64,000 nt of DNA, taken from Scedosporium boydii. Lineage: Eukaryota > Ascomycota > Sordariomycetes > Microascales > Microascaceae. The notes beneath the pieces were generated by a model. The model did no database searches, was not told the origin of the DNA, and saw only the letters and a list, made by a program, of their open reading frames with translations. How positions within the stretch are numbered: position 1 is the stretch's first letter; each line of letters starts with the position of its first letter. The stretch covers positions 62,001-126,000 of the forward strand of contig NJFT01000043.1 of assembly GCA_002221725.1 (NCBI GenBank). Reading direction: 5' to 3'. Shown here one piece after another: positions 1 to 10,554 of the stretch. The translations under genes and the position numbers were made by a program.

Positions 1-325
1 TTCCAAGTGGGCGTTGTCGGCGGGGATGGGAAAGATGTCGGTTCCAAAGGCATAATCTTCTCGCAGGCACTTTTCCAAATCCTCGAGTTCGGGAAGTACG
101 AAGAGGTCGTCTGTACTCCAGTGGAGGAGTAACGCCTGCACCTTCTTGTATCTCTGTGTAGACCGGCCACGGTTTGGAAATGCCCTGGCTGCAGCCTGGT
201 AAAGACGGGAAAAAGGTTTCTGTTAGTTTTTCGTGCGTGTGCCATCCGAAGACTTGGACGGGAAGCTCACCTCTTCTAACGTCTGCGCGAAGTGGCCGAC
301 ATGTTTGACATGGTAGCTCGTGCGA
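1..325 (-). CDS. caspase-like (ICE-like p20) domain protein, N-terminal fragment
   Basis: Partial gene on the minus strand, cut by the left edge. Two coding segments are visible: one ending at the donor GTGAGC (exon edge 271) and one from 195 down to 1, joined in phase 0 across a 75-nt intron (196-270). The second segment encodes RYKKVQALLLHWSTDDL followed by an acidic helix-like stretch (ELEDLEKCLREDYAFGT) and DIFPIP. This resembles, from memory, the start of the caspase fold in fungal caspase-like proteins (strand 1 ALLLxW, then a helix with LxxLxxxLrxxYgF). The catalytic His and Cys would lie beyond the window. No ATG is in frame in the upstream segment (an in-frame stop lies just above 360), so a further 5' exon must exist; ATATTAG at about 326-332 is a possible acceptor. 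Proteins of this family act as Arg/Lys or Asp peptidase-like modules, often with cell-death or NLR-type domains. The family call is inference. Confidence 0.5.
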
Positions 326-1704
326 CTAATATCGTGAGTTGCCGACCTAGGAGCGACGCTCTATCATGACCCCCTCAGTTAGACTTGGTTCCAAGCAAAC
401 CCGATGCCTCCGCACTCCTCAGAAGATAAGATCGTCCCCTCGCATGTCACACATACAGTCGTCTGCAAGCCGCTGCCTCCTCCTACTGTTTGCCTCGACC
501 GTATCGTCACATATGGTGTCTCGGGCATGGTGATGTTTGTGCTTCGGCACAAATTTGAAAGGGCGCAAAAGCTCTGGCGTCGCAATCCGGCCGGACGGAA
601 TCGGGGTGTCCAACAGGAAATAAGATTTACGGAATTTCGATCATCGCAGGCGCACAAAAAGGGAGAAAGTTTGTCGAGTTTGTCGTTTCGATTATGTCGG
701 ATAACTCTTCAAGGCGGAAAACAGGCAGACGGGGCAGAGAGGCTTCCAAGGAAGATATTGGATTGTTTGAGGGACATGTTACCCGGAATTCTCTTGTTGG
801 CCTTCGGTATCGAAGAACAAATCGTCGTCCACGAATAGGCCGATGGGGTGGGATGAAGGAGAAGAGTGTCGTGCGGCGATGCGTGATGTCGGTGGCCGAA
901 TCGGGTTTAGCTGCCATTTTGCATCGGTGACCCAAAGAGGAGGGATGGACGGTACCGGTACTTCTGGTTGGCGCCCCGCTCAGAGCCGAGTGTGAAAATA
1001 CAGAGGGGGGACTCTGGTCCTGCCTGCAGTTCCTGGTACCATCCATTGCCAGGGCGGGGTGCTGGCTGCTGGCTACCTCGTTCATGTCAGCCAATTTCGG
1101 GGAACAAATCGGCTTGACCGCCAGTGTACAGTACATCTGGCCCCTGTAAACCGCAGCCTATCGCGTCTCTCAATTTCATTGAGGCTGCCGCTGCCACTCG
1201 CTACTTTGGATGTGAGTAAATGTGAGTAACTGGGAGTAACTGCTGCTCCCACGTTTTTCTGGCATGTTCCCGCGCAGCTGCAAAACAAGTCGCAAATGCA
1301 AACCAATCTGAGCCCTGAGCCTTGCCAGCAAATATCATCCATCCCAGTCCGACGTCACCGACACCTATGTTTAGAATAGCTCCGAGCCAGGCACACGACC
1401 ACACGACCACACGCACTCTCAATCGCCTACATACCTACATATAACCTATCTCGGAGATCCCAACGCGACCCAGCCAGCCATCTGAGCACACCCAATCGTA
1501 CCCGTCTGGGGATCTGTCGGTAGACGGAATAAACAAACTAATCCAATCCTTAGCAGCGGTACCCTCCCGTTCAGCCCCCTTCCCCCTTCAGGAGACCGCC
1601 GATCGGCCCTTTCGCTCCCCTACTTTACCAAAGTTTGCCCAGCCCTTAACCAGCTCCGAGGAATCGCTTTGGTCTAAGCAAGATCAAGGCCCGAGCTGCG
1701 GATC
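326..1704. other. intergenic, no gene seen
   Basis: Divergent upstream region between the caspase-like gene and PBN1. Open frames here (for example an ATG-started 144-codon frame at 404-838) have no recognisable domain, and opposite-strand frames are equally long. It contains a short tandem repeat at 1392-1415 and a GTGAGTAA-type repeat near 1210-1235. The 5' leader or missing first exon of the caspase-like gene probably lies between 330 and about 700. Confidence 0.5.
1392..1415. repeat. 8-nt tandem repeat (CACACGAC, about 3 copies)
   Basis: Two exact units and a third nearly exact unit ending in CA. It lies about 300 bp upstream of the PBN1 start codon. No function is evident. Confidence 0.7.
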
Positions 1705-3390
1705 ATGAGGCGGAGAATTACCTTTATCCACAGACCGGAAGACGGTATCGACCCCAGCTCCATCCAGGTTGCCCATGGTAGCATCTCAGGTCCCGTCCTT
1801 TTGGCTGCCAGGGAAGAGCGCCTCACGCTGGACGTAGACGAGCTCCCTAGCAATCTTGCCTTGGCTCTCGAGAACCTCAGTCAAGATATTCATATCAGGT
1901 GGACAACGTCGGCACCCTATGAAACTACCGAGCCCCTGAGCTCACGCATCTCCCCGGGGCTTCACATCTTGTACACACCTCTCGACCAAGGCCGTGAAGA
2001 TTCGTGAGTGTTCTTTCCCCTTTTCTTTTCCTTTTTCTTCCCCTTTCTATCCTTTTTTTTTTGTTTTTTTTTTTTTTTGTCTTCCCCTTTTTTTTCTTGT
2101 TGCTTGTGTCACTTGCAGCCTCGTTCAGCTTTCCAATCAAAGCCCTGTAAGCTGATGTAACCACCCAGGACACGTATCTGCTCCCTCATTGAGGGCTATT
2201 TCGGCCCCCTTGGCTGTGAGGACCCCGAGTCATTCATCGAGGTGCCCTCAGACGATGCAGCCAAGCGAGGACTTTTGCAGTATTACGAAATCTACGATAA
2301 GCTAGATGACTTCATCAGCAAGGCCCAGCCAGCCCTCTGCCCCCCGTCCAGTAACGACGATGAGTGTTCCGCACGTGTTCGGGCGCTCGTTAGCGCTGCG
2401 TCCCTCGATATCTCCTGGATCCCTGCTTCCCAAACTCTCAGAGTAACGGCCTTATGGCCTACCGGGCCCCAGGTCTTGAGTGCCAAGTCCACAGCGGAAC
2501 ACAGAGCCGAAGTGGGGATTTTCTCGACCGACCCGTTGGCGGGCGAACCGCACGAAATCGGACTCGGTGGGCTCGTCGCAACTGCAGCAGCCGATGAGAT
2601 CAAAGAACCTTCCATTGTGGCTTACGCTATCCCGTCCCGCCATCGACAGGCCGAGTCGAGCTTCTCGGTGAAGGTCCTTGAGCCACAGGGCCTTCATCCC
2701 ACCTTGCAGCTGGCCGTGTCGTCGGCTCATCCACCCTCTGCAGCTGATACGAACTCAGGATACGAGGAGCAATGTACTCTACACGCATATCTTACGCTGC
2801 CAAGGACCATTTTTGCCGACCGGTACCAATTAGCCGATGGCCTCTTCATGGCTTCGAAGAACCTCACCAAACTTAGGTATGCCAGCCAACCAGTTGATCT
2901 CGAAATGCCCGAATACAAAACTCCTCAATGGGGATCAACGGTTCTCCTCGACCTCGCCCCACCTACCAATAACGACTCGCCCTGGACGGCTGAAATCCCT
3001 CTCCACTTACGCTACATGCCACCAACGCCCGGTGGCCTCTCTCACACCGAAGTACCCTACCCTGCAGTTTTCTGGACCTGCAAGGCCAACGAGGACACTC
3101 CATTTACCGACAACCCCTTTGACCGAGCCAACGTAGGCTATGACAGCTTGTTTGGACCCCATGCGGTCTACTGGCACGTGCAGCCGCTTCCCAACGCAGA
3201 GGACAGCCGACTGGTCACGACATTGCGTGTCCCTGTCTTGGCTGTAGAGAAGTCGGGTTGGGTTGAAGGAGGGACGACACTGACGATTTTGCTTGGGTTT
3301 GGCTGGGTCTTGATCTCTTTGTTCTTTGCTGCTCGACGCAGTTGGAACGAGAAGAAGGCAGAGGCCGCGACGAAGAAGAAGAAGCAGTAG
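1705..3390 (+). CDS. PBN1: GPI mannosyltransferase I stabilising subunit Pbn1 (PIG-X)
   Basis: Exons 1705-2003 and 2169-3390 give 506 residues; the intron (2004-2168, GTGAGT...CAG) holds long poly-T tracts. Pbn1/PIG-X stabilises the catalytic subunit Gpi14/PIG-M, which adds the first mannose to the GPI precursor in the ER lumen. The N-terminus MRRRITFIHRP is characteristic of filamentous-fungal Pbn1. The large central region is the PIG-X luminal domain, with MEEQ-like acidic loops and paired patches such as LPRTIFADRYQL and FWTCK. One C-terminal transmembrane segment (around LTILLGFGWVLISLFFAA, residues about 470-490) is followed by a short Lys-rich cytosolic tail (KKKKQ), fitting an ER-resident type I orientation. 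The join restores the frame as DSTRICSLIEGYF, which supports the splice sites. The start is the only ATG in frame at the N-terminus. Confidence 0.88.
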
Positions 3391-4967
3391 AGAATTGGTG
3401 ACGAATGAGCTAGATGATGACAACATATAAACGACAATGGAGTATCCACGTGCAGGCTAATAGGAGAAGAGTAATGTAATATTCAAGACAAGCCTTGTAT
3501 AATAATCACTGATATGACATCTCATCAATCTTCGGAAACAGCCAGATCATATCGTGATGGCATAAACAGGTACTGCCATATGCTGGGATCGGATCATTTG
3601 AATGAGCGCGAGGATCCTCTAGATACTAGTCGTGTTGGTTTTCCGGGACTTACCATCCAAGCACCAGGATCTACAGGTACCGGGCCTTTAGTTATCCCAG
3701 TCGGCGGGAACCTAGAGGCTCAAGACAAATCATACAAGTTCCGTCTCGTCATCCATATCTCTTTACGCCGAGCATTCTGGTTTTCTTCGCTTTTCTCACC
3801 GCTGCAAAGCAATGCGTCTTGAAGCAGGGTAAGAAGACGGGTAAGAATAGAGAGAAAAAGCAGGAGAAAAAGAAAAGGGATGGCAAAAGCAAATAAATGG
3901 GATCCTCAGACAGAGCTGAGGGCAAATCATCATTTATCCACATCTCAAGGAGTAGATTTGCTTCTTATATGTGTTGGCTGACGCACAGTGGTGGAGAGGA
4001 ACGCGTCTTCATCTCGAAATCATGGTTAGCAGCACCAATGCCCAGAGCTTTCAGGGATCGTTGATATTTCGACGTGGCAGCCGTCAACTGCAGTTGCCAA
4101 TGGTCGAGGAGTCGTAAATTTAGTCTAAATTTCGAAGTGATCAAAGAAGCGGGAGCTCGGCTGCGGTTAATACGAAGACAAAGCTTATTTCCAAATACGC
4201 AGGAACAATGCGCACGTGTCACTGCGTTGTCGATCACGATCAATTGATCTCGATGACATCAGAAGCAAGATGTTGCTTCCCAGCCTCTCTTCTCCTCTCA
4301 AGTCTCAACGACGAAGTTGGATGTGCCTGCCTTCTGGAAAGGACTTGTACATCGTACTTCGTAGGAAGACCTTCGCTGAAAATTCGGGTAATAAACTCCA
4401 GGCCAGGCCCCTCTTGGCGCTTGGTTCGGGGAAGGAACCAACGTTCCCAGAGAAGGAGCTAGCAGAGTTTGAAGGCAGCGAACGGAGGAGCCAAGCTTTG
4501 AGCTTCTGCACGGTGACAGCTCCAGGCTCAATTGGGGAAGGGCAAAATGGAGCCTGCATCAATCTCGTCCCAAATCTCACCATCATCGACCTTCTTTTCT
4601 CAACCTCGCGACTCGGCCCCTGTTTGGTCTTTTTTGTTACTTTTTCCTTCTCATTTTTCTTCCCCTCTCTTTTCATCGCGTATTATTCCTACTATTTTCC
4701 TTTAATATATTCGTTTCTACCTCGTCACATCGCCACACATCTTCTAAGGCATCATCTCAAGATGGTGGTGTATCGTATCTACTCGTTTCCTAGGAATTAA
4801 CCTCCAGTCAACAGTCCCTAGCATAACTTAAACAGCATATACCTAGTTTTTTTCCTACATTCACCTCCCTAGAACCGCCAACCTTCTATATCGCGGTCCT
4901 TGATAGTCGCTTCTGCTCTTGCTCCCCTCCGCCCGCTGCTGTCTCTATCTTGAGAATCTTCCTAAGG
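3391..4967. other. intergenic, leader of the flavoprotein gene
   Basis: Between PBN1 and the downstream flavoprotein gene, both on plus. The last 350 bp is pyrimidine-rich (runs of CTTTTC, CCTTC), as in fungal 5' leaders. The long frame at 4216-4800 starts with GTG and ends in low-complexity Phe/Ser, so I do not call it. A TACTTCGTA motif lies at 4355-4363. Confidence 0.5.
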
Positions 4968-7190
4968 ATGACCCTAGAACCTCGCAAAGACCCCCCTTTC
5001 GCCTCCACGATGGATCCTAAGCCCACACACCCGAGGCTGCGGTGGCGCCCTCGCTCGTACCTATGTGAACTCACCCTAAAACCCACTACGATATCCTACT
5101 ACAGCGACGTCGATTCACTCCGCGAAGCCGTCTCTAAACGATCGGGAAGAGAGATCTACCTAATCACCCGTATTCGCGTCTCTCCTTCAGCCCCGTCCTC
5201 TTCTGCCGTCCCGACTTTGGCAACATCTGAGCCTCCTACGGTAACCTGGGCCATTTTCAAATATCGAAACCGCACCTTCTTCCAGGTTCCTTTCCAGAAA
5301 ATTCGTCTCGGCGGCCTGCCCCTCGGCGGCCACCCTCTTACGCCCTGGACTTACATCCTTGGCACCGACGGCCACCTTGGAGAGATCGCCTGGGTTGAAG
5401 ACGGCTACTTTGCACGCGACGCTGCTCTACCCGCCAAGGAACCTTCCGCCGAGCCCTGGATCGAGGCCATCGTGCCCCTCGAACTGGCGAATAACGGCCG
5501 TCTGCTCGTCTGGACACCAAATATCATGTTGTGCCCCTCCATGGACGATCTTGGCCCCACCCTCGCTTGGGTACGCACTGGCCTACTGTCCAATTTCAAA
5601 ATCAAGGCCGGCGGCTCTCTGCACTCTTGGTCTCGCGTAGCCGTCACTGAGGGTGTGCACATACTGCCCCAGAACCTCAAGACACTACAGGGCGCGCAAG
5701 ACGAACGCCCCGCCGTCTACGCGCGGAAGACAGCAGATGGTAAGGAAATCCAGCTCGGCCTGCTGGTGCGAGGTGGCTCCGGCAACACGATTCGCGAGGT
5801 GAACCAATTTGCCTGGGGGCGGGGTCTAGCCTTCCCCGTGCTTAGTGGATTCGATGGTCAGACCCTCGGCGGTATGTTCAACACGGGCACCCACGGATCC
5901 GTCATCACGTCTTCGCACCTCGCCGACGTCATCATCAGCATCGACCTCGTATGCGGCAACGGCAAGCTCGTACGTATCGAGCCCTCTCCCAATGCCGGCG
6001 CCGTCACGGACCCCACTGCTTTCCAGACCCACTTCCCCGACGCCCGCCTCATCCAGGATGACGACTACTTCCATGCAGCTCTCATCAACATGGGAACCAT
6101 GGGCATCGTGCGGTCCTACCTGCTCCGGCTGACGCCCAAGTTCTACCTCAAGGAAGTCCGTACCCTCAGCTCTATCGCCGAGGTCAAGGCTAAGCTGGCC
6201 GGTGGCAAGATTTACCAGCTTGCCGGCGTCGATGACGCTCCTCCTCCCTCTGAAATCGCCAAGACGACGCCCGTCATCTCTGACGGCAATGACGGCGGCT
6301 TCGCCCACCACCCTAAACCCGCCTACCATTTTGAGGTTCTCATTAATCCTCACAGCGACAAGGCCGTCATCACCACCCGCCACCCCCTCACCCTGGCCCC
6401 GTCCGAGGACTCAAAGTTTGGGTTCCAGCCCCCAGGGAGGGACCTGATTCGCACGCTCGAGATGCCCGCGCGTTTCAGCCGTCCTGCCCTATCGACGTGG
6501 TTCCAGGAGCGCTGGGGTTATGTGCTTGTACACGCCATCGATACACTCATTGCTCTCTTCCCACGCCTCGTTCCGCGACTCAACGACTCGGCCATGGATA
6601 CACTCCTAGACGATGCGTACATTGACCGTAGCTTTAACGTGTTTAATATTGGCGCCGGGACAAATGCCATTCCTGCGTTTGCTTGCACCATTTATGTACC
6701 GTTGGCGGAAGACAAATACCTCGTCGCCCTCGACGCCGTGAGGGAACGAGCACGTCTGTTTGCTGCTAAGGGAAAGCATAATACGGCGCCGGCCGCCATG
6801 AGGTTTGTGGCCAAATCGAAGGCGCCGTTGGGTGTGCCGGATGATTCATGCGCCTTTGAGTTTATCTTTACTGCGAGTACGGAATACGCGCAGGAGGTTG
6901 TGGATGGGTACGACGCCGCGTTACGGGTTGCGTTGAGCAAGAGCGGGAGGGGCGCGAAGAGGAATGGGAAAGACTCAACAGAGGATGTTTCAAACGAGAA
7001 GGATGAGGCAGTAGAAGGCGAGGGGGAAGTTGTAAGGGTGCATTGGGGGCAGATGATGAGAGATCCGGATGAGGAGAGGGTGCCGAGGATGTACCCTGGC
7101 TACAAGAGGTGGAGGGAGATCCGGGATCAGTTGGATCCCGAGGAGACGTTTTTGAACGACTGGCAGATGAGGATATTGCCTCGAGTATAA
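4968..7190 (+). CDS. FAD-linked oxidoreductase, D-arabinono-1,4-lactone oxidase type, with N-terminal extension
   Basis: A single exon gives 740 residues from the ATG at 4968; another in-frame ATG at 5010 would give 726. The FAD-binding (PCMH/VAO) domain starts near residue 190. AGGSLHSWS (His219) matches the position of the histidyl-FAD His in sugar-lactone oxidases. It is followed by the second FAD motif GSGNTIREVNQFAWGRG and LGGMFNTGTHGS, and then GTMGIVRSYLLRLTP. The C-terminus YKRWREIRDQLDPEETFLND matches the end of the ALO domain, where the family has LDP...FLN(D/E). Known members oxidise aldono-lactones such as D-arabinono-1,4-lactone to erythroascorbate. The roughly 190-residue region before the FAD domain and a charged insert near residues 660-690 make it longer than yeast Alo1 (about 526). 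I see no membrane helix of the Alo1 kind, so the substrate is uncertain. Confidence 0.8.
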   Translation: MTLEPRKDPPFASTMDPKPTHPRLRWRPRSYLCELTLKPTTISYYSDVDSLREAVSKRSGREIYLITRIRVSPSAPSSSAVPTLATSEPPTVTWAIFKYRNRTFFQVPFQKIRLGGLPLGGHPLTPWTYILGTDGHLGEIAWVEDGYFARDAALPAKEPSAEPWIEAIVPLELANNGRLLVWTPNIMLCPSMDDLGPTLAWVRTGLLSNFKIKAGGSLHSWSRVAVTEGVHILPQNLKTLQGAQDERPAVYARKTADGKEIQLGLLVRGGSGNTIREVNQFAWGRGLAFPVLSGFDGQTLGGMFNTGTHGSVITSSHLADVIISIDLVCGNGKLVRIEPSPNAGAVTDPTAFQTHFPDARLIQDDDYFHAALINMGTMGIVRSYLLRLTPKFYLKEVRTLSSIAEVKAKLAGGKIYQLAGVDDAPPPSEIAKTTPVISDGNDGGFAHHPKPAYHFEVLINPHSDKAVITTRHPLTLAPSEDSKFGFQPPGRDLIRTLEMPARFSRPALSTWFQERWGYVLVHAIDTLIALFPRLVPRLNDSAMDTLLDDAYIDRSFNVFNIGAGTNAIPAFACTIYVPLAEDKYLVALDAVRERARLFAAKGKHNTAPAAMRFVAKSKAPLGVPDDSCAFEFIFTASTEYAQEVVDGYDAALRVALSKSGRGAKRNGKDSTEDVSNEKDEAVEGEGEVVRVHWGQMMRDPDEERVPRMYPGYKRWREIRDQLDPEETFLNDWQMRILPRV

Positions 7191-7771
7191 GGGCGTTTCT
7201 ATTGTTTTATATGGGCATGTACATGCACAGATTGATGGGGAAAAGCTGGAGTTTTATACCACTTGCCGTTGAATGATTTCTTCTTGGATTGGAACATCGT
7301 TGTGGATGAACAAGAATACCTATGATATTATTACCTAAATACTGCAGTCGCACATATACCTGTACTCATAGACCTTAGCTGGTGATTGAATCCATTTTGG
7401 AGAAAGGAGATTTCCAGAATTGAGAGTCCGTACGGTGACCTGCCACTGACAATCAGTAGCCCAAGAAGAGAGGATGGAGTCGTACCATCAAACAAACACA
7501 TTGGAAGACTATGGATAATAGAACAAATGATTTAAATTTCTAATCATCGCCCGTAGACGGATGGATATATCCGTAGACGCTTGCTACTATACAATGCAAA
7601 GCGAAAGTAAATACAGCGAAAAAGAGAAGGAAGAGTAAAAAAGAAGAACGGACGCAGACCATCGAGTCAACATCTCCCAAGAATGACTACGATCCCATCC
7701 GATACCCACAGAGTATTAAACAACAATACTATCCACAAATGCATCATGCCCATGCAGTAATTAATACGCTC
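7191..7771. other. convergent 3' region
   Basis: Shared terminator region between two genes that end towards each other. It is A/T-rich with AATAAA-like words on both strands. No gene seen. Confidence 0.5.
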
Positions 7772-10554
7772 TTAAAAAAAGAAGCCCACGCTCAAACTCC
7801 ACAAACGGGGCGCACCCCAAACAACCATTAACAAAACACCCAGCCTCCCACCGACATCCCGCCAGCCCATCTGTGCCCTCTGAAGCTTCACCTCCGCGCC
7901 CTTACTCTCCAACAAATCCGCGTCCAAAACCTCGGCATCGTTCCCCTCGTCGGGGAGGCCGAGAATGGCATTGACAGCGGGGCGCGTAGCCTCGTGGCAC
8001 TTTGCCGCGATCCAGATGAAGGCCACCGTTATGGGGATGCGCTGAAAGGAAAATACGACCTGGGATAAGAGGGAAGAGGGGACTTTACGCGGCCAGATGG
8101 CGAGGAGGCGGCTTCCGCTGTCGATAAGCCACAGGTGGTGGTGGAGAAGATATAGTTCTAGGGCGATCTTACCCAGGAATGCCGGGAAGGCGAGGTATGG
8201 TCCGTTCTGAGTGCTACGGAGGTATAACACGCAGAGAATTGGAATCCACGAGAGGAAAAGGTGGCAGTTTTCGTAGGTATCTCGGTACCGAATTACCACG
8301 TCCGACATGAAGATGAAGCCTACTAGGCCGAGGACGGCGACCGTAAAGACTGTAAATATCTTCTTGGCTAATTTTCCGTCTTCAAACCGGGAGTGTCCGT
8401 GGCCGGATATGGCGATGATTACGTGGTCGAGAAATGCAGAGAAGGAATCCGAAGGGGGCGCATGGTGGAAGCTAGGTGGCGGTGAAAACTCGCGGTTCCG
8501 GAGTTGCGTGGCGCGGTGGACGACACCGGCAGAGATGATGCCAATGAATGGGGTTATGCTGTCGAATGCTAGTTCTCGGGCCATTCGGCCTCCGTCCCAG
8601 GAGGTGCCCAAGATTATGTTTGCGAGGCTCAAGAGGGTTTCGAGAAGGCCAAGGTGTAGGAATCCTACGTTTACGAAGAGTGCGCCGGCGGAGGTTTTGA
8701 GGAAGAGGGAGATGAGATTCTCGTTTGAAAGTTTATGGGAGGCGAGGATCGTGAAGGTAGTCAGGAACCAGAACGAAATGAGTGGGGCGAAATAATATGT
8801 TGTCCACGGCGTGGAAAGAGTAAAGGCGAGGAGACAACTCAAGAGGTTGAGGCGGAGTAATACAGTCGCAACTCTGCGAAGCGAGTACTCATTTGTCGTC
8901 AGGAAGTAAGTCGCGTGGCCGTACGCTGAGAGGAAAATATATCCGGCGATGGCAAGGCGGAAGACTTTGTAGGCGCCTAGACTTGAGTCTCCGTCGTACT
9001 GGCTGTAGAGCAGGATGAGTGCCTGTAGTATTCCCTTGAACTCATCCGAGTATTCGCGCGCAAGAGCAGGCGGATTCTTTGTCGACGGTCTCTGTTGTTG
9101 ACGGGGTGTAAGTGTCATGAACGCAAGCACAATGAACCCGATGAATCCCCAGATAAACTGCGTCGAGTCCCATACACGATTCACGCCAGTGAACATGTGT
9201 GTCCTGTCGGCCAAATAGCACAGCATCGCCGCCAGAGAAAGCGGCGCAACCAGCACCCACACCCAGTAATCCGTAATGGCCTCACCCCGTGCCTTTATCA
9301 AAGCTATAGGCATCGCAACAATCCCAATAAGCAGAATGGCAATCTGCGCAAGATTAGGCCTAGCTGCTGCCCGGCAAGCAAGCGGTCTGGCTCCCACCAC
9401 GTCGGCATGAAGACCAGCGTTACAGCGCACATTCAACAAGGCATTCAGGGCTCTCTCCCGTACGTCCTTGACCACATGGATGCCATTCACGTTATACGCA
9501 TCCTCATTACCCTCAATCATATGGTTAAACGCCCACGGGATATGCGACTGCGCCGATCCGGGAAGGCTTCGCAGGTAGCCGCTCATGGCGCGAAACTTTT
9601 CGGGGGTCATGGTCTGCTTCCGGGACGGCGTCAACCTTTTGTAAAACGGCGTCGGAGCCGGAACAACGACCAATTGGTTTGGAATAGACGCAAAGGAATG
9701 TGGCTGCGCGGCCAACCAAGGCGCCGAAGCTGGATAGAGCTCCCCATTCAGGTAAGGCAACAAAGGGTCGACGCCCGCCCGGAAGAGATCCATGTACTCT
9801 GCGCCTCCATGTCGCGTCGCCCACAACCCCGCCGTCCCAACAGCCAACAGCGCCGGCGCGTCCTTCCGCGCATCCTTGCGCTTCGTCCCATCAGCCTGAG
9901 GTTTAAAGTGCACCAGCTCGCGCGCAAACGACGTCGAGTTCAGCCACGGATCCCAGATGTACTCGAGCCTCACGCCCTCGGCTTCGAGGGACAGGCCCGT
10001 CTCTTTGTCTTCGGAGAGGTGGAAATCTAGTGTCGCCAGTTCCTGCTTGAAGTGGTCGAGGTGGTTGGCGGCTGCCCAATAGAGCTGGCGCATCCAAGAG
10101 TCGCCTACGAAAATGATGCGCCGGCCTCGGAGACATGAGACTGTGTCGTCGCGAGAGTATTCGTGTAAGGTGCCGTCGTCGGGGGTCCAGTGGAGAAAAG
10201 GTCGCTTAGGGTCGGGACTAGTCGCCCAGGAGCCAGAATGAAGAATTGACTTGCATTTGTATGTGTCATGGCGCGCTAGAGGCAAGACAAAAGGCCAACG
10301 GTTAGTGTCACGTTGAAGAAGTCGGCAGTGGTGGTGTGGTGTTCTAGGTACCCGGGATTAACGGTTTGGGGAATCCCTAGATTGCTCGAGGAAAAATCAT
10401 TTCAAGACTGGAATTATCCAAAAACGGACAACTAACCTCGGTGAATATATTGAAAGGTGATGGAAAGTAGGACGAAGCAAATCGAGACGCGGACGAGAAA
10501 GTTGCGCAGAGTCGAGAATCTGGCTAGGCCGAAGTTCGTGTAAGAGGCGACCAT
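7772..10554 (-). CDS. Cas1-type polytopic O-acetyltransferase (CASD1/Cas1p family)
   Basis: Exon 1 is 10437-10554 (ATG at 10554) and exon 2 is 7772-10275. The 161-nt intron is GTTAGT...TAG, giving 873 residues. Exon 1 encodes a signal-anchor (VRVSICFVLLSITFQYI). A luminal SGNH/PC-esterase-like domain follows, with IFVGDSWMRQLYW (residues about 93-105) as the nucleophile block and NGIHVV as the His-containing block near residue 300. From about residue 340 on there are ten or more hydrophobic segments typical of the 10TM acyltransferase domain, including a Leu/His-rich LLHHHLWLIDSG near the end. Known relatives O-acetylate capsule glucuronoxylomannan (Cryptococcus Cas1) or sialic acid (CASD1) in the Golgi; ascomycete members presumably act on cell-surface glycans. 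The splice is firm: it joins HR to ARHDTYKCK in frame. The acceptor sugar cannot be read from sequence. Confidence 0.88.

Noticed and set aside
404..838. ATG-started frame of 144 residues
   Set aside because: No domain, unusual codon use, and equally long frames on the opposite strand; it lies in the probable leader of the caspase-like gene.
4216..4800. 194-residue open frame upstream of the flavoprotein gene
   Set aside because: Starts with GTG, ends in low-complexity Phe/Ser, and lies in the pyrimidine-rich leader.
9095..10030. 311-residue frame antisense to the Cas1-like gene
   Set aside because: Shadow of a GC-rich real gene; very high Arg/Pro/His content.
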